A stretch of DNA of 64,000 nucleotides from Humibacillus xanthopallidus (GTDB lineage Bacteria > Actinomycetota > Actinomycetes > Actinomycetales > Dermatophilaceae). The DNA is taken from assembly GCF_006717145.1 (NCBI RefSeq), contig NZ_VFQF01000001.1, forward strand, positions 2,476,389 to 2,540,388. Reading direction: 5' to 3'. A model generated the notes under the pieces. It was not told the DNA's origin. It worked only from the letters and a program-made list of their open reading frames with translations, and ran no database searches. A program made the position numbers and the translations under genes. Of the stretch, positions 43,371 through 52,125 are shown one piece after another. Each line of letters starts with the position of its first letter. Position 1 is the stretch's first letter.

Positions 43371-43895
43371 TCAGGACGCCTTGCTTCCCTCCTCCTTCTC
43401 CGCGAGGGCCTTCCACTCCTCCGCGAGCTTCACGACCTCCATCGGCACGAAGAAGCCGCGCGCGCGCTGGAAGCCCTTGATCGCCGGGTCATAGTCGGGG
43501 AGCAGCAGGTCCTCGGCGTCGTCGGGGAGCAGGCCCTTCTCCTGGGCCTCCTCGGTGAAGCGGTTGACCGGCCGGGTGAAGCCCTTGAGCGAGCGGCTCT
43601 CGTCGTAGTGGCCGAGCTCGTAGACCTGGTCGCGAGAGACGTAGCCGGTGCCGTTCTTGATGGCCTCGAAGATGACCGCTACCTGGACGTAGTGCTTGCG
43701 GAGCAGCTTGGTGATGACGTCGAGGTAGGCCTTCTGCGTCCAGCCGGACGGCTCGACCTCCTCGGGGATGACGGGTGCCGGCGGCGCGTCCGTGCCCTGT
43801 ACGGCGGCGGCGGACAGCTTGTCGATGAGCTCGAGGAGCTCGGTGCGTGCCGGCGTCGACCAGTCAGTGACGTCGGTGGTGATCGTGGTTCCCAT
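43371..43895 (-). CDS. Unknown 174-aa protein with strong control region
   Basis: 174 aa. ATG 43895 is preceded by AAGGAGGAT, close to the ideal ribosome site. Mostly helical and acidic: a first half with TELLELIDKLSAAAVQG, then a region like a small helix-turn-helix fold (AYLDVITKLLRKHYVQVAVIFEAIKNGTGYVSRDQVYELGHYDESRSLKGF), ending in VKLAEEWKALAEKEE. The GYVSRDQVYELGHYDESRSLKGFTRP part resembles a repeat of a winged-helix dimer surface, but I do not recognise the family. Codon use is GC-rich like the backbone. A hairpin leader and a palindromic operator lie upstream, so expression is probably tightly controlled. Confidence 0.7.
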   Translation of the reverse strand: MGTTITTDVTDWSTPARTELLELIDKLSAAAVQGTDAPPAPVIPEEVEPSGWTQKAYLDVITKLLRKHYVQVAVIFEAIKNGTGYVSRDQVYELGHYDESRSLKGFTRPVNRFTEEAQEKGLLPDDAEDLLLPDYDPAIKGFQRARGFFVPMEVVKLAEEWKALAEKEEGSKAS

Positions 43896-43919
43896 CGTGG
43901 GATCCTCCTTGTGGCTGAT

Positions 43920-43956
43920 CCTGGGGTGGGTATCTCTAGCGGGAGACCACCCCAGG
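43920..43956 (-). promoter_or_regulatory. Leader hairpin of the 174-aa protein gene
   Basis: CCTGGGGTGG (43920-43929) and CCACCCCAGG (43947-43956) form a perfect 10-bp stem with a 17-nt loop between the operator and the ribosome site. It could stabilise the mRNA or act as an attenuator. Confidence 0.55.
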
Positions 43957-43967
43957 ATTGGTTGTGT

Positions 43968-43993
43968 TTCGTACAAGTCGTACTGTATACGAA
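43968..43993. promoter_or_regulatory. 26-nt palindromic operator
   Basis: TTCGTACA and TGTATACGAA-type arms (outer 6 bp TTCGTA/TACGAA perfect) flank a GTAC-rich centre in an AT-rich patch. It is about 73 nt before the ATG 43895 start, where a TetR- or XRE-type repressor would block the promoter. No regulator gene is adjacent. Confidence 0.6.
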
Positions 43994-44412
43994 CAGGGGC
44001 CTGTACACAGCATCTTAAGCGTTTTGTGTTGTGCATGGCTTTATAGGCCCCCCGTGGAGGGCGCCCGCGCGGGCTCTCAACCTGTCGGTGAGTACTTGGA
44101 CGGGTCGCGGCCCTTTCGCACATTCACCGCCTGGGGCGGCACGCTGCTTCGGCACCGTCCCGACCCTCGCATCCAATCGACGTCATTCGTGCTGGCGCCT
44201 CCAACCGAGAGCGACTCCGCTGGTCGCTTCGTCAACCGTGCCTCCGGCTCGACTACCTGGGCTTCGCATTGAAGTCTCACGCGGAGCTCACGGCCAGGAG
44301 CGCCGACTCGGAAGACTCGGTCCGTCTCTCCCCCGCCCCTAGTCCGAAGATCAAGGTGGCCACGCGTGGGTGAGTGCCCACAGGCCTGGTGGCGCTCTGG
44401 CGCGGTGGGCGG
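43994..44412. other. Intergenic stretch before the IS110 remnant
   Basis: About 420 nt with no credible gene on either strand, no tRNA and no recognisable terminal repeat of the IS remnant. The part nearest 43994 belongs to the promoter of the unknown 174-aa gene. Confidence 0.4.
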
Positions 44413-45150
44413 TCAGGCGGCGGGTTCGAGAGTGACTCGGTAGCCGAGGTGTTGGAGTTCGCGCACGTGGTTGCGCATCTTGCGGTTGAGGTTGGCGCGG
44501 GAGTCGTAGTAGTCGGGGCCGAGGTCGTGGAACCGGGTGTTCGGCTCGGCGAGGAGGTGCCAGATGATGACCAGGATGGAGCGGCCGACAGCGACGATGA
44601 CTCGCTGCTTGCCACGTCGTCGGGCGATCCGGCGGTAGCGCTCGCCGAGGAAGGTGTCGGTGCGGCCAGCCGACACGGCCGCCTCGCCCAGGGCTCGGGC
44701 TAGGTAGGGGTTGCCGTGCCCGGCGGCGCCGTTGCCTTTCTTGCGGCCGGCGGACTCCGTGATCCCTGGCGCGAACCTGCCCCCGGAGGACAGCGCGGAG
44801 TCGGGAAGCGCGTCATGTCCAGTCCGATCTCGGCGATGCTCGCCTGGGCCGCGGTGACGCCGATCCCGGGGATCTCATCGAGGCGGGCGACCGCTGGGGC
44901 GATCTGGGCGTTGGTGCGCTCTTTCCAGGTCTGCGATGTCGGCGCTGAGTTGGTCGATGCGGGCGAGCATCTTGGTGAGCAGGAACGCGTGGTGCTCGGT
45001 GAACCGGCCGATGAACGCCTCCCGCAGCTCAGGCGTCTTCTTGCGCATCCGGCCGCGGGCCAGGCCCTGCCAGGGTCTCGGGGTCGCGTTCGCCGGCGAT
45101 CAGCGCTGTCATCATCGGCCGACCGGAGACCCCGAAGCTGCGGGTGGTAG
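44413..45150 (-). pseudogene. IS110-family transposase remnant (frameshifted, N-terminally truncated)
   Basis: Homology runs through at least three frames. Near 45100-45150 there is SGRPMMTALIAGERDPETLAG, then at about 44800-44960 ERTNAQIAPAVARLDEIPGIGVTAAQASIAEIGLDMTRFPTP, and finally at 44413-44676 VSAGRTDTFLGERYRRIARRRGKQRVIVAVGRSILVIIWHLL and the end LQHLGYRVTLEPAA. These are the Transposase_20 region and C-terminus of IS110 enzymes; the N-terminal DEDD catalytic domain is missing. A dead mobile element in the acquired region. Confidence 0.8.
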
Positions 45151-45428
45151 AGCTCGACCCGCACGACCCGGTCAACCACCACGCCCTGACCGTCAAGCGG
45201 CCGTGGAGAGCGGAGGCCCGTGCGGGAGAGGTGTACCGGGACCGCCGGGTCAGCGACCCACGAAGCGATTCGCGCACGGCGTTCTAAACCTTCATCGTTC
45301 CAAGGGTCACCGTCGCCCAGATGCACGCACATAATGCCGCGATGACTGCGTTGACGACTTGAGTCACTTCGCCGCCTGTCGGGCGATGAAGGACTCGTCC
45401 AAAGGACGGGGGCTTTGCCTGTATCCAG

Positions 45429-46040
45429 TCAGGACCCAGGCTCGACAATGATCTGGGTGGTGACCAGGGGTAGCGCGCCGGTGCTGATCACGATCGTGTG
45501 CGTTCCCGGCGTCAACGGGTGCAAAGGCGCAACCCAGCCGTGGCCCACGGACAGTCCTGTCGTTCCGGCTGGCATCCCAAAGAGGTTGTCACTGGGCAGG
45601 GTGATCGGAAGGAGTGGCGTCTCCGCTTCGGTCACGGGCACGGGCTCGCCGTCGAGGCGGACCACAGACTCAGTCGGGCTGTTCTCCCGCGCACAGGCCC
45701 GCAGCTCGGCTTCAGTGCTGCCGTTCCCCTCGAACGTGCTGCACTCGTACGAGTAACCGACGATGAAGATCTTAGTGCCTGGCTTCACGGTGCATGATTC
45801 CGCGCCGACGGGATGGAACGGCGCGACTATGCCGCCGAGGTCCCAGCATGCGTATTCTTGACCGCCATCGCCGAAGGAGTTTTGCGCGCTCGGCGTTTCG
45901 AGCACCGAGGTCCACAGCGCGGCCAGGGCGTCATTGGCCTGAGCCTGCGGGGCGGCGCTGGCCGTTGGCCCAGCTCCGGCGGAAAATACTGTCGCCAGAA
46001 GTGCCGACACAACGATCGTCACCAATCGGACACGACTCAT
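45429..46040 (-). CDS. Secreted protein of unknown function
   Basis: 203 aa from ATG 46040, with GGAG 8 nt upstream. The signal peptide is VRLVTIVVSALLATVFSAGAGPTASA, cleaved near ASA-AP. The mature part has four to five Cys (YACWDLGG, ESCTVKPG, YECSTF, RACARENSP), likely in disulphides, and ends in a beta-rich domain containing PLTPGTHTIVISTG, a pattern often seen in actinobacterial exported Ig-like domains. No family recognised. Confidence 0.7.
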   Translation of the reverse strand: MSRVRLVTIVVSALLATVFSAGAGPTASAAPQAQANDALAALWTSVLETPSAQNSFGDGGQEYACWDLGGIVAPFHPVGAESCTVKPGTKIFIVGYSYECSTFEGNGSTEAELRACARENSPTESVVRLDGEPVPVTEAETPLLPITLPSDNLFGMPAGTTGLSVGHGWVAPLHPLTPGTHTIVISTGALPLVTTQIIVEPGS

Positions 46041-46308
46041 GGCCACCACTCCAATCGACTGAAACTAGGCGCGCCGCCCAACGAGTCCGCACCGCATGAC
46101 ACGACACTCCCATACTCGGTCGCGCATCATCTGGCGATCGCAGAATCCCTTTGATGACGACTTGGTCCGAACGTCACCGTGCAGCGGTGTCCACGACGGC
46201 CGTGACCGGACGTGGGCGACGCCCGGTTCCGGTTGCGCGATGCCCCGTCCAGCGTCCTACCGCCGCGAAGCGGCAGCGTCCTTCCGCGGCCAAGGCTCGG
46301 GCGGCACG

Positions 46309-46833
46309 TCACCCGCCCTTCGTGGGCTCCGTCCACCCCAGCGCGTGGAACATGACGTCGGTGGCTTCGGACAACCTTGACAAGTGCACCACGTGCTTGC
46401 CGTTCAACCGCAGGAATTCACCGATACTCGCGACGAGGTCGTCTAGGTCCCTCACGGTGAGCGTCATCTCGGCGACACCCTCTTCGACTGCACTCAGTTC
46501 ATTCGTCAGCCACTCAGTCCAGCCGGTGACCTCAACAGCGACCTGGGCGAACCCCTCGCGGTTGCTGTTCTCCCACGTGGACAAGGCATTGCGTATGGTG
46601 AGCCACTTATCCAGCTCAGTGTCAAGGGTTGGCTTAGTCGACGCAGACGGATGCTGAGGCGAACCTGGCGCGGGCGGCAGGTGACCGGACCAGTACCCCT
46701 CCCAGCAGGGACTCGGCCAGTCGCCGTCCATGACATAGCCCTTTCCGCTGCAGAACCTGCATTTCAGTCCGGTCTTGGGGTGTCGTCCGCTTTGGCAGCC
46801 TGCACACGGGCAAGGCGTGGATTTGCGCATCAT
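46309..46833 (-). CDS. Unknown protein with DnaJ-type zinc-finger-like N-terminus
   Basis: 174 aa, ATG 46833 with GGAG upstream (second ATG 3 nt in). The N-terminus CPCAGCQSGRHPKTGLKCRFCSGKGYVMDGD contains CxxC pairs and CRFCSGKG, like one half of a DnaJ cysteine-rich repeat. A linker with Cys/Trp follows, then a helical region (LDTELDKWLTIRNALSTWENSNREG...VRDLDDLVASIGEFLRL). Function unknown; the zinc site suggests protein or RNA binding. The small upstream gene may be co-transcribed. Confidence 0.6.
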   Translation of the reverse strand: MMRKSTPCPCAGCQSGRHPKTGLKCRFCSGKGYVMDGDWPSPCWEGYWSGHLPPAPGSPQHPSASTKPTLDTELDKWLTIRNALSTWENSNREGFAQVAVEVTGWTEWLTNELSAVEEGVAEMTLTVRDLDDLVASIGEFLRLNGKHVVHLSRLSEATDVMFHALGWTEPTKGG

Positions 46834-46913
46834 TGGGACTCCTTCTGGCGCGCCGGCTCGGCGAACAAGAGTCAGCTGGATGGTGACCTGCGTGCACCCG
46901 TAGCATCCGTTGT

Positions 46914-47087
46914 CTATCGCGAGGGGCCGCCCGCATCGGTGTCGTTGTTTGCCGTCATATCCGGGCCGCCATCAGCTTCGCGGGAGATCTGGCCCGTCCT
47001 GACGATGCCCGGGACGTCGGGCACTCTCCGCGTGATGGGAAGCCGCTTGCCCCGCACCGCCTCGAAGAGACTGCGTTCGACATTCAC
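46914..47087 (-). CDS. Possible 57-aa protein
   Basis: GTG 47087 has a very good GAGAGGAG site 5 nt upstream. The frame encodes VNVERSLFEAVRGKRLPITR followed by a polar tail. No homology recognised. It sits 80 nt before the zinc-finger-like gene on the same strand, so the two may form a transcript. Confidence 0.4.
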   Translation of the reverse strand: MNVERSLFEAVRGKRLPITRRVPDVPGIVRTGQISREADGGPDMTANNDTDAGGPSR

Positions 47088-47119
47088 GACCGCTCCTCTC
47101 GACTCAACTTCAATCATCC

Positions 47120-47833
47120 CCCACGCACAGGCTGCTCGACCTACGGTGTAGTCAGACCGACACCTCCGTGGCCGGTAAGAACCTCCAGCAAAGAGCGCGA
47201 CGTGAACCGTGAGCTTGCACCCCCTCGGGGAACACCGGCCACAGCGTCGGGTAGTCAGGTGAGGGGCCCCTCCGTAGAGGCGCTACTGGCACCGACAGCC
47301 CGTCCCGGAGACAGTCCCAGAGTCGCGTCAAAACACCGCCTGCCGGGCGCATGCATCTCGCCCACATGCGATGACAGGACGCTGCGGATGAGCGGCGGGA
47401 AGCTGGGCCCGGGAGCACGCCACCAACCGTCCTGCGCTGCTGAACACGAATGGTGACGGCCGCGGTGCCAGCCTCGGTCGACGCGACGAAGGTCACCGGG
47501 GCGTGGCGGCGGGGCCAGAGCCGGGTGCTGAGGCTGTCCTGGTCCTACGAGTTGGTCACGGTCGCGAAGGAGCGACTGGGCGGCGGCCATCAAACGGACC
47601 CTCGAGCGCGCTTTCCAGAACTGATGCCCTTGCTGCAGCTCGACCAGGCGGCTCCAGACGGCGCCGGCAGGTGCCCGCGTGCACCCTGGGTCCACACCGA
47701 CCGGCTCAGCCTCGCCCCGCCAGGTGATCTCGATCCAGGTCTTGACGGGCCGGTCGACCCGTATCTGGGCGCGCCGGTGCGTGCTGGCGGCGGACTCTTG
47801 TGCCGGGTGGCCGACCCTAGGTAGAGTACGAGC
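47120..47833. other. Gene-free stretch upstream of padR
   Basis: About 710 nt. Long frames here are antisense to padR or GC-rich shadows with no ribosome sites. A WIEITWRGEAEPV-like fragment in a minus frame near 47700 may be a gene remnant. Nothing else seen. Confidence 0.4.
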
Positions 47834-48169
47834 ATGCCCCCGCGCATGACCCTGGCAACTCGGTTGGTCCTCGACGTCCTCTTCAGCGACCTGGAGGCCG
47901 ACTGGTACGGGTCGCAGATCGGCCAGCACGCCGGCCTGCCGAGCGGCACCGTCCATCCCATCCTGGCCCGCCTGGAGAGAGTCGGCTGGCTGGAGTCCCG
48001 GTGGGAGGACATCGACCCGAGCCGGGAGGGGCGACCGGCGCGCAGGTACTACCGGCTCACGGACTCGGGTGCCACCCAGGCTGGGAGGGCGCTGGCAGCT
48101 GCGCGCCGGCCGCGACCCGGCTTCGCTGCCATACCGAAAGCTCCGATACCGAAGGAGGGCTTGTCATGA
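47834..48169 (+). CDS. PadR-family transcriptional regulator
   Basis: 111 aa, ATG 47834. Winged-helix core: LATRLVLDVLFSDLEADWYGSQIGQHAGLPSGTVHPILARLERVGWLESRWED and the wing GRPARRYYRLTDSG, the PadR signature. A short C-terminal tail lacks the long dimer helix of PadR-s1 proteins. It probably represses its own operon; the next gene overlaps by 4 nt (ATGA). It sits within the acquired region. Confidence 0.88.
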   Translation: MPPRMTLATRLVLDVLFSDLEADWYGSQIGQHAGLPSGTVHPILARLERVGWLESRWEDIDPSREGRPARRYYRLTDSGATQAGRALAAARRPRPGFAAIPKAPIPKEGLS

Positions 48170-48540
48170 GAAGGAAGACCCAGAGGGCGGCGGTCCGCTT
48201 CGCGGCGTCGGCGATGGAGCGCGCCACCGTCGGCGTCCCCTCCGAGACCCGCGATCGCTACCACGACGAGCTCGTCGGCGAGATGCACGACCTCGGGCGT
48301 ATCGCCGCGTGGCGCTACGCCCTCGGGGTCGCCGCGTCAGCCTCCTCGATGCACGCCGCCCTCACGGACGGCGGACCACAGCCGGCGCCGGCCGTCCACC
48401 TACCCCTCGGCTGTCGCACCAACACCCGCCACGTGTGGCAGACGACCCACACGTCGGACGGCAAGCTGTATCGCGCCTGCGCCCGGTGCGGCAAGGAGTA
48501 CGTCCCCATGGGTCCAGGGGCCGGCTTCACCTGGGGCTGA
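48166..48540 (+). CDS. Small Cys-containing protein coupled to padR
   Basis: 124 aa, ATG 48166 overlapping the padR stop (ATGA). The N-terminal helix (AVRFAASAMERATVGVPSETRDRYHDELVGEMHDLGRIAAWRYALGVA) resembles partners commonly encoded after PadR genes in actinobacteria. The C-terminus CRTNTRHVWQTTHTSDGKLYRACARCGKEY has a CxxC pair and looks like a single zinc knuckle. Membrane contact is possible but no full helix is seen. Function unknown; likely controlled by PadR. Confidence 0.65.
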   Translation: MRRKTQRAAVRFAASAMERATVGVPSETRDRYHDELVGEMHDLGRIAAWRYALGVAASASSMHAALTDGGPQPAPAVHLPLGCRTNTRHVWQTTHTSDGKLYRACARCGKEYVPMGPGAGFTWG

Positions 48541-48625
48541 GCCGGGCCCTGGACCGCCGGGTCAGAGGTCGCCCTCGAAGAAGTGGGCGCGTGCCTTTGG
48601 GTGAGATCCGTGAACGCTAAGGCAC

Positions 48626-48785
48626 ACCGCGTTCACCCACGCCCTCAACGCCGGCGACCCGCTGCGCGATGTGCAGATGTTCGCGCGTCACGCCGACCGC
48701 GCACGCCCCGGTGGTGGCGACGACCCCAACAAGGGAAACCGAGCCCTCCACCATCCAATCCGGCGCGAGCACGGTAGGCGGAATG
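48626..48785 (+). pseudogene. Tyrosine recombinase (phage integrase) C-terminal fragment
   Basis: In one plus frame the sequence reads TAFTHALNAGDPLRDVQMFARHAD, matching the catalytic LRHxFVTHALDAGVPLRDVQ...HAD region of integrases. After that homology fades (a GNRALHHP stretch may be the RGNLDRH end). No start, no N-terminal domain. A decayed remnant that supports mobile origin of the region. Confidence 0.55.
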
Positions 48786-48789
48786 CGCG

Positions 48790-49224
48790 TCAGCCTCGCG
48801 ACGCCGATTGAGGGTCGTCTCCCCGCGACCACGCGATCGCGATCAGTCGGCGCAGCACATCGATGTCGATGTCGTCGAGGCTCTTGACATACACGCATCC
48901 CGCCCCCTCGGTGTACGTCCCCAACGAAGGCAGCAGCGCCGCGCCCTGGGGCAGATCCTTCAGCCCGTACAACGACAACTGCGCCTTGCGCGGTGAGAAC
49001 CCGGTCTTCGGCCACTGGCCGTGCCTGCGCGAGTCAGCGGGCGACACATAGCGGTAACTGCCATAGCCGACAATCGACGGACCCCACAGGATCGGGTCCG
49101 CCCCCGTGACGTCGTGGAAGATCCCGGCGAGACGCAGGCCGTCCTCACGTCGACGAGCGGGGGTGGCGGCGCTGAGGAAGTCGTCAACGCTCGCACCCGT
49201 CGGCACCGTCTTCGGTTCGACCAT
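48790..49224 (-). CDS. DUF1801-family protein
   Basis: 144 aa, ATG 49224. Typical pattern: VDDFLSAATPARRREDGLRLAGIFHDVTGADPILWGPSIVGYGSYRYV...RKAQLSLYGL, the YdhG/DUF1801 fold (frataxin-like). Members bind small ligands or metals; the role is unknown. It runs opposite to the integrase fragment and ends next to it. Confidence 0.85.
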   Translation of the reverse strand: MVEPKTVPTGASVDDFLSAATPARRREDGLRLAGIFHDVTGADPILWGPSIVGYGSYRYVSPADSRRHGQWPKTGFSPRKAQLSLYGLKDLPQGAALLPSLGTYTEGAGCVYVKSLDDIDIDVLRRLIAIAWSRGDDPQSASRG

Positions 49225-49749
49225 GAGCTCAGTGTGCCACGCGTCGTCACCGCGACCACGAACGGCGAACGGCCGTCCCATTGCGTGCTCTGACCCCACC
49301 TCAAGTGCGTCCATCCACCGCGAAGCGGCAGTGCCACTCCGCCGCGAGCCGACCGCTTGACTGCCGCTCGATCTCCCTCAGTGACCGACCGCTGAGAGAC
49401 CCGCCGGACCCAGTCGGATCATCATGCTCGTCACCAGATTGGCGCAGCCGGGGATGTGCGAAGCCGAACTTGTCCTGCGGGAGCGTGGGCCAGGATCACG
49501 TCAGGGCCCCCTTCAAACCGTGCGGCCTCGACGCATCTGGCCGGGGCCGCAGGATACGCGGAGCCCGCTCATCGTGCTGACCGTCGACCACTCCGCCGAC
49601 CGTCAACGGCTAGAGCGGACCTCCATCGCCACGCGGAAGCCCGAGTCGTGCCGCGGAAGGACGACCCCGACCACGGGCCGCGATTCGACGTGAACGTGCG
49701 CCGGGTGGCCATGCGGCCGCGAGCCCTACGGCGATCTGCGACGCGGAGC
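49225..49749. other. Gene-free stretch
   Basis: About 525 nt; overlapping frames only, no ribosome sites. A short GCGAAGCGGCAG motif here (49322) recurs at 46268. Nothing else seen. Confidence 0.4.
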
Positions 49750-50472
49750 CTAGGGCGGGAGGATGTTGATCACCCGGGACAGCACCACGACGAGAACGGC
49801 CAGGGAGATCATCGACTGGACCGCCATCAGTCCTTTGACGCGATGGGTCAGTGGGAGCGTGTCGGTGGGGCTGAACGCGACCACGTTGGTGAACGCCAGG
49901 TAGAGGTGGTCTGGGAATCGTGGCTGCCAGTGGGGCGGCGCCAGCCCCTCGGTGCCGGTTTGGGGGAACTGGAAGTCGGGGTAGCGCGCGGCACCGACCC
50001 GGCGCACGTCGGGGCCGCCGCCGTCGATCTGCCAGTAGAGCAGCCCGAAGGTCACGATGTTCGTGGCGAGCAGGGTGGCGGCCGTGACGAGCAGCTGGGT
50101 CACAGTGGGAGGCGTCTCGCCTTTGGGCGTGCTTCGCAGGACGAGTGCCACGAGCCTGACCGCGGCGCCGGTGTTCGCCGCGATTAGGACGGCGACGAGC
50201 GACAGGACCAGGGGTCGAGCAGCCCGCGGGACCGGCCCCGGTTTCGCAGCCACGGCGAGGAGTATCAGGAGCACGGCCGCCTCGATCGCGGGCACGGCGA
50301 GCGGCGGTCCTTCGCGCAGTCTCGCCGGCACCAGAACCTGCGGAAGGATGACCACGACGAGGGCGACCAGCGGCCACACGTACGTCTCCGGCGCCGCCGC
50401 GACACCCGTCTGTCCGGAACCGGTGCCGCCAGGTGGCCTTCGCTCGGGCCCCGTCGACGGCTCGTTGAGCAT
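49750..50472 (-). CDS. Integral membrane protein, six predicted helices
   Basis: 240 aa, ATG 50472. Hydrophobic segments include YVWPLVALVVVILPQVLV, AVPAIEAAVLLILLAVA, LVLSLVAVLIAANTGAAVRL and VTQLLVTAATLLATNIVTFGLLYW. The end (LYLAFTNVVAFSPTDTLPLT...MAVQSMISLAVLVVVLSRVINIL) follows the pore-loop plus last-helix layout of ion-channel-like DUF1345 and small K-channel proteins, although no TVGYG filter is present. Function unknown; ion conductance is inference. Confidence 0.7.
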   Translation of the reverse strand: MLNEPSTGPERRPPGGTGSGQTGVAAAPETYVWPLVALVVVILPQVLVPARLREGPPLAVPAIEAAVLLILLAVAAKPGPVPRAARPLVLSLVAVLIAANTGAAVRLVALVLRSTPKGETPPTVTQLLVTAATLLATNIVTFGLLYWQIDGGGPDVRRVGAARYPDFQFPQTGTEGLAPPHWQPRFPDHLYLAFTNVVAFSPTDTLPLTHRVKGLMAVQSMISLAVLVVVLSRVINILPP

Positions 50473-50650
50473 GGGCCCATCATGCGCCGACCGATGCCGG
50501 CCGTCAGCAGATCTGGGTGGAAAACCGACCAGAGAAGTGCGGCCTTTCGCCGCCTCACGGTCACCCCGAGAGCGACAACGGGCGTGTCCGAGTGCGCGGC
50601 AGGAGTGGGCTCAGGCCGTCGACCTGATGACGACAGCCTGACTCGGTAGC

Positions 50651-51097
50651 GTGCAACGCGTGCCCATCAAACTCGAGAACGTCGCCATCGCCGTGCGTGA
50701 CCTGGAAGCGACAATCGCGTTCTTCACCGACCTGGGGCTGACCGTTCTCGGCCGTGACACGGTCAGCGGAGAGTGGACCGACACTGCGGTCGGCCTCGAC
50801 GGCAACCACGCCAAGATCGCCATGCTCCAGACACCGGACGGCAATGGCCGCATCGAGCTCTTCGAGTACGTCCATCCCGATGCGATCGAGACGACGCCCA
50901 CCCTGCCGAACGAGATCGGCATGCACCGCATCGCCTTCTCGGTCGACGACATCGACGAAGCCCTCAAGATCGCCGCGAGGCACGGCTGCCACCCGTTACG
51001 CGGCGTGGCGACCTACGCAGACGTCTACAAGCTGACGTATGTGCGCGGACCCAGCGGCATCATCCTCATGCTCGCGGAGGAGCTCAAGAAGAGCTGA
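50651..51097 (+). CDS. VOC (glyoxalase-like) family protein
   Basis: About 148 aa from GTG 50651; GTG 50660 is also possible. VOC halves: KLENVAIAVRDLEATIAFFTDLGL and MHRIAFSVDDIDEALKIAARHG, with GNGRIELFEYVHP and GPSGIILMLAEEL at strand ends. Such proteins are dioxygenases, epimerases or resistance proteins; no specific subfamily can be named. First gene with backbone-like surroundings after the island. Confidence 0.85.
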   Translation: MQRVPIKLENVAIAVRDLEATIAFFTDLGLTVLGRDTVSGEWTDTAVGLDGNHAKIAMLQTPDGNGRIELFEYVHPDAIETTPTLPNEIGMHRIAFSVDDIDEALKIAARHGCHPLRGVATYADVYKLTYVRGPSGIILMLAEELKKS

Positions 51098-51154
51098 CCG
51101 CGGCTCATCCCGCACCGGCATACTCGGTGAGCCCGAGACGGACACCGCGACGAC

Positions 51155-51349
51155 CTACCCGTCCGCCGGTCGCCGCCTCTGTCGCCACAGCTGAACGATC
51201 GAGGCTCCAAGACCCACGACGCAGATCCCTACCAAGATCTCGCCGAAGTCCGTCCACCCGCGCGAGATCATCCAGACGCCGACGAGAATCAGGAGCGCGT
51301 CGACGACGATCCCGACCCAGGCATAGGCCGCTTTCGACTCGGACGACAT
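51155..51349 (-). CDS. Small two-helix membrane protein
   Basis: 64 aa, ATG 51349. Two hydrophobic segments (WVGIVVDALLILVGVWMI and GEILVGICVVGLGASIVQLW) and a basic tail WRQRRRPADG. A typical actinobacterial small membrane protein; no function assigned. Confidence 0.6.
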   Translation of the reverse strand: MSSESKAAYAWVGIVVDALLILVGVWMISRGWTDFGEILVGICVVGLGASIVQLWRQRRRPADG

Positions 51350-51446
51350 GCCATGAACGCTAGCGCCCGACGCGTCGCGGTGGCCACCGACCGCTCATCG
51401 GCATCGGTCACCACCCCGTCACGCCCGGGGCGGATCGCGGACCTGC

Positions 51447-51905
51447 CTATTCGCCCTCGAGGGAGCGCTTGAGGGAGGCGAGGGTATGCGTCCGCTCCCG
51501 GGTCGCCATCCAGGCGGCAGCCGGCTTCAGCAGCCGCATCGGCCCGTACAGCTCGCCCTCGGCCACGTGATGCACCACCGTCGAGTCACCGTCGGACTCG
51601 AGCGCATACCTCGGACGAGCCCGGGTCAGCGGGTGGCCGAACCAGCTGAGCGTCTCGCTGAACGCGATCCGCGTCGACGGCACGTACTCGGTCACCTCGC
51701 CCACGAAGCGGCCCATCCGGGTTCGATCGACGTATGTCGTACCGGCGCGGATCGGCGGCAACGACGTCAGCTCCGTCCCAGCGAACACACCGTCTCGGTG
51801 CATCCACTGGCGGTAGCCCGGCAGGTCAGCCAAACGTTCGAAGACCTCGCTCGCCGGCCGGCGGATCACCGTCCGCGACTCGAACCGCAGCATGCTTGCA
51901 GCCAT
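51447..51905 (-). CDS. SRPBCC (START/polyketide cyclase-like) protein
   Basis: 152 aa, ATG 51905. It begins FESRTVIRRPASEVFERLADLPGYRQWMHRDGVFAG, the standard SRPBCC opening, continues with TRMGRFVGEVTEYVPSTRIAFSE, and ends in a C-terminal helix (LKPAAAWMATRERTHTLASLKRSLEGE). It binds a hydrophobic ligand in a helix-grip cavity; ligand unknown. Confidence 0.85.
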   Translation of the reverse strand: MAASMLRFESRTVIRRPASEVFERLADLPGYRQWMHRDGVFAGTELTSLPPIRAGTTYVDRTRMGRFVGEVTEYVPSTRIAFSETLSWFGHPLTRARPRYALESDGDSTVVHHVAEGELYGPMRLLKPAAAWMATRERTHTLASLKRSLEGE

Positions 51906-52125
51906 GACCCCTCCTCGACGCCCGAACGGCGACCACATCCAACGCTAGGCATCGCGCCGGCCCGCCGCACCCAAACGTGGTGCTGCGGTCCCGACCCCTC
52001 CGATCGCGCCAAGTGACGGACACTGCGCACCGTCCTCCCCGATGGTGGGAGGGCCGCGCTCAGCGCACTTCCTCGGGCGCATCCGGGGCTGGTCAGAGCT
52101 CACGCCCGGGTGCCACGCTGGTGCC

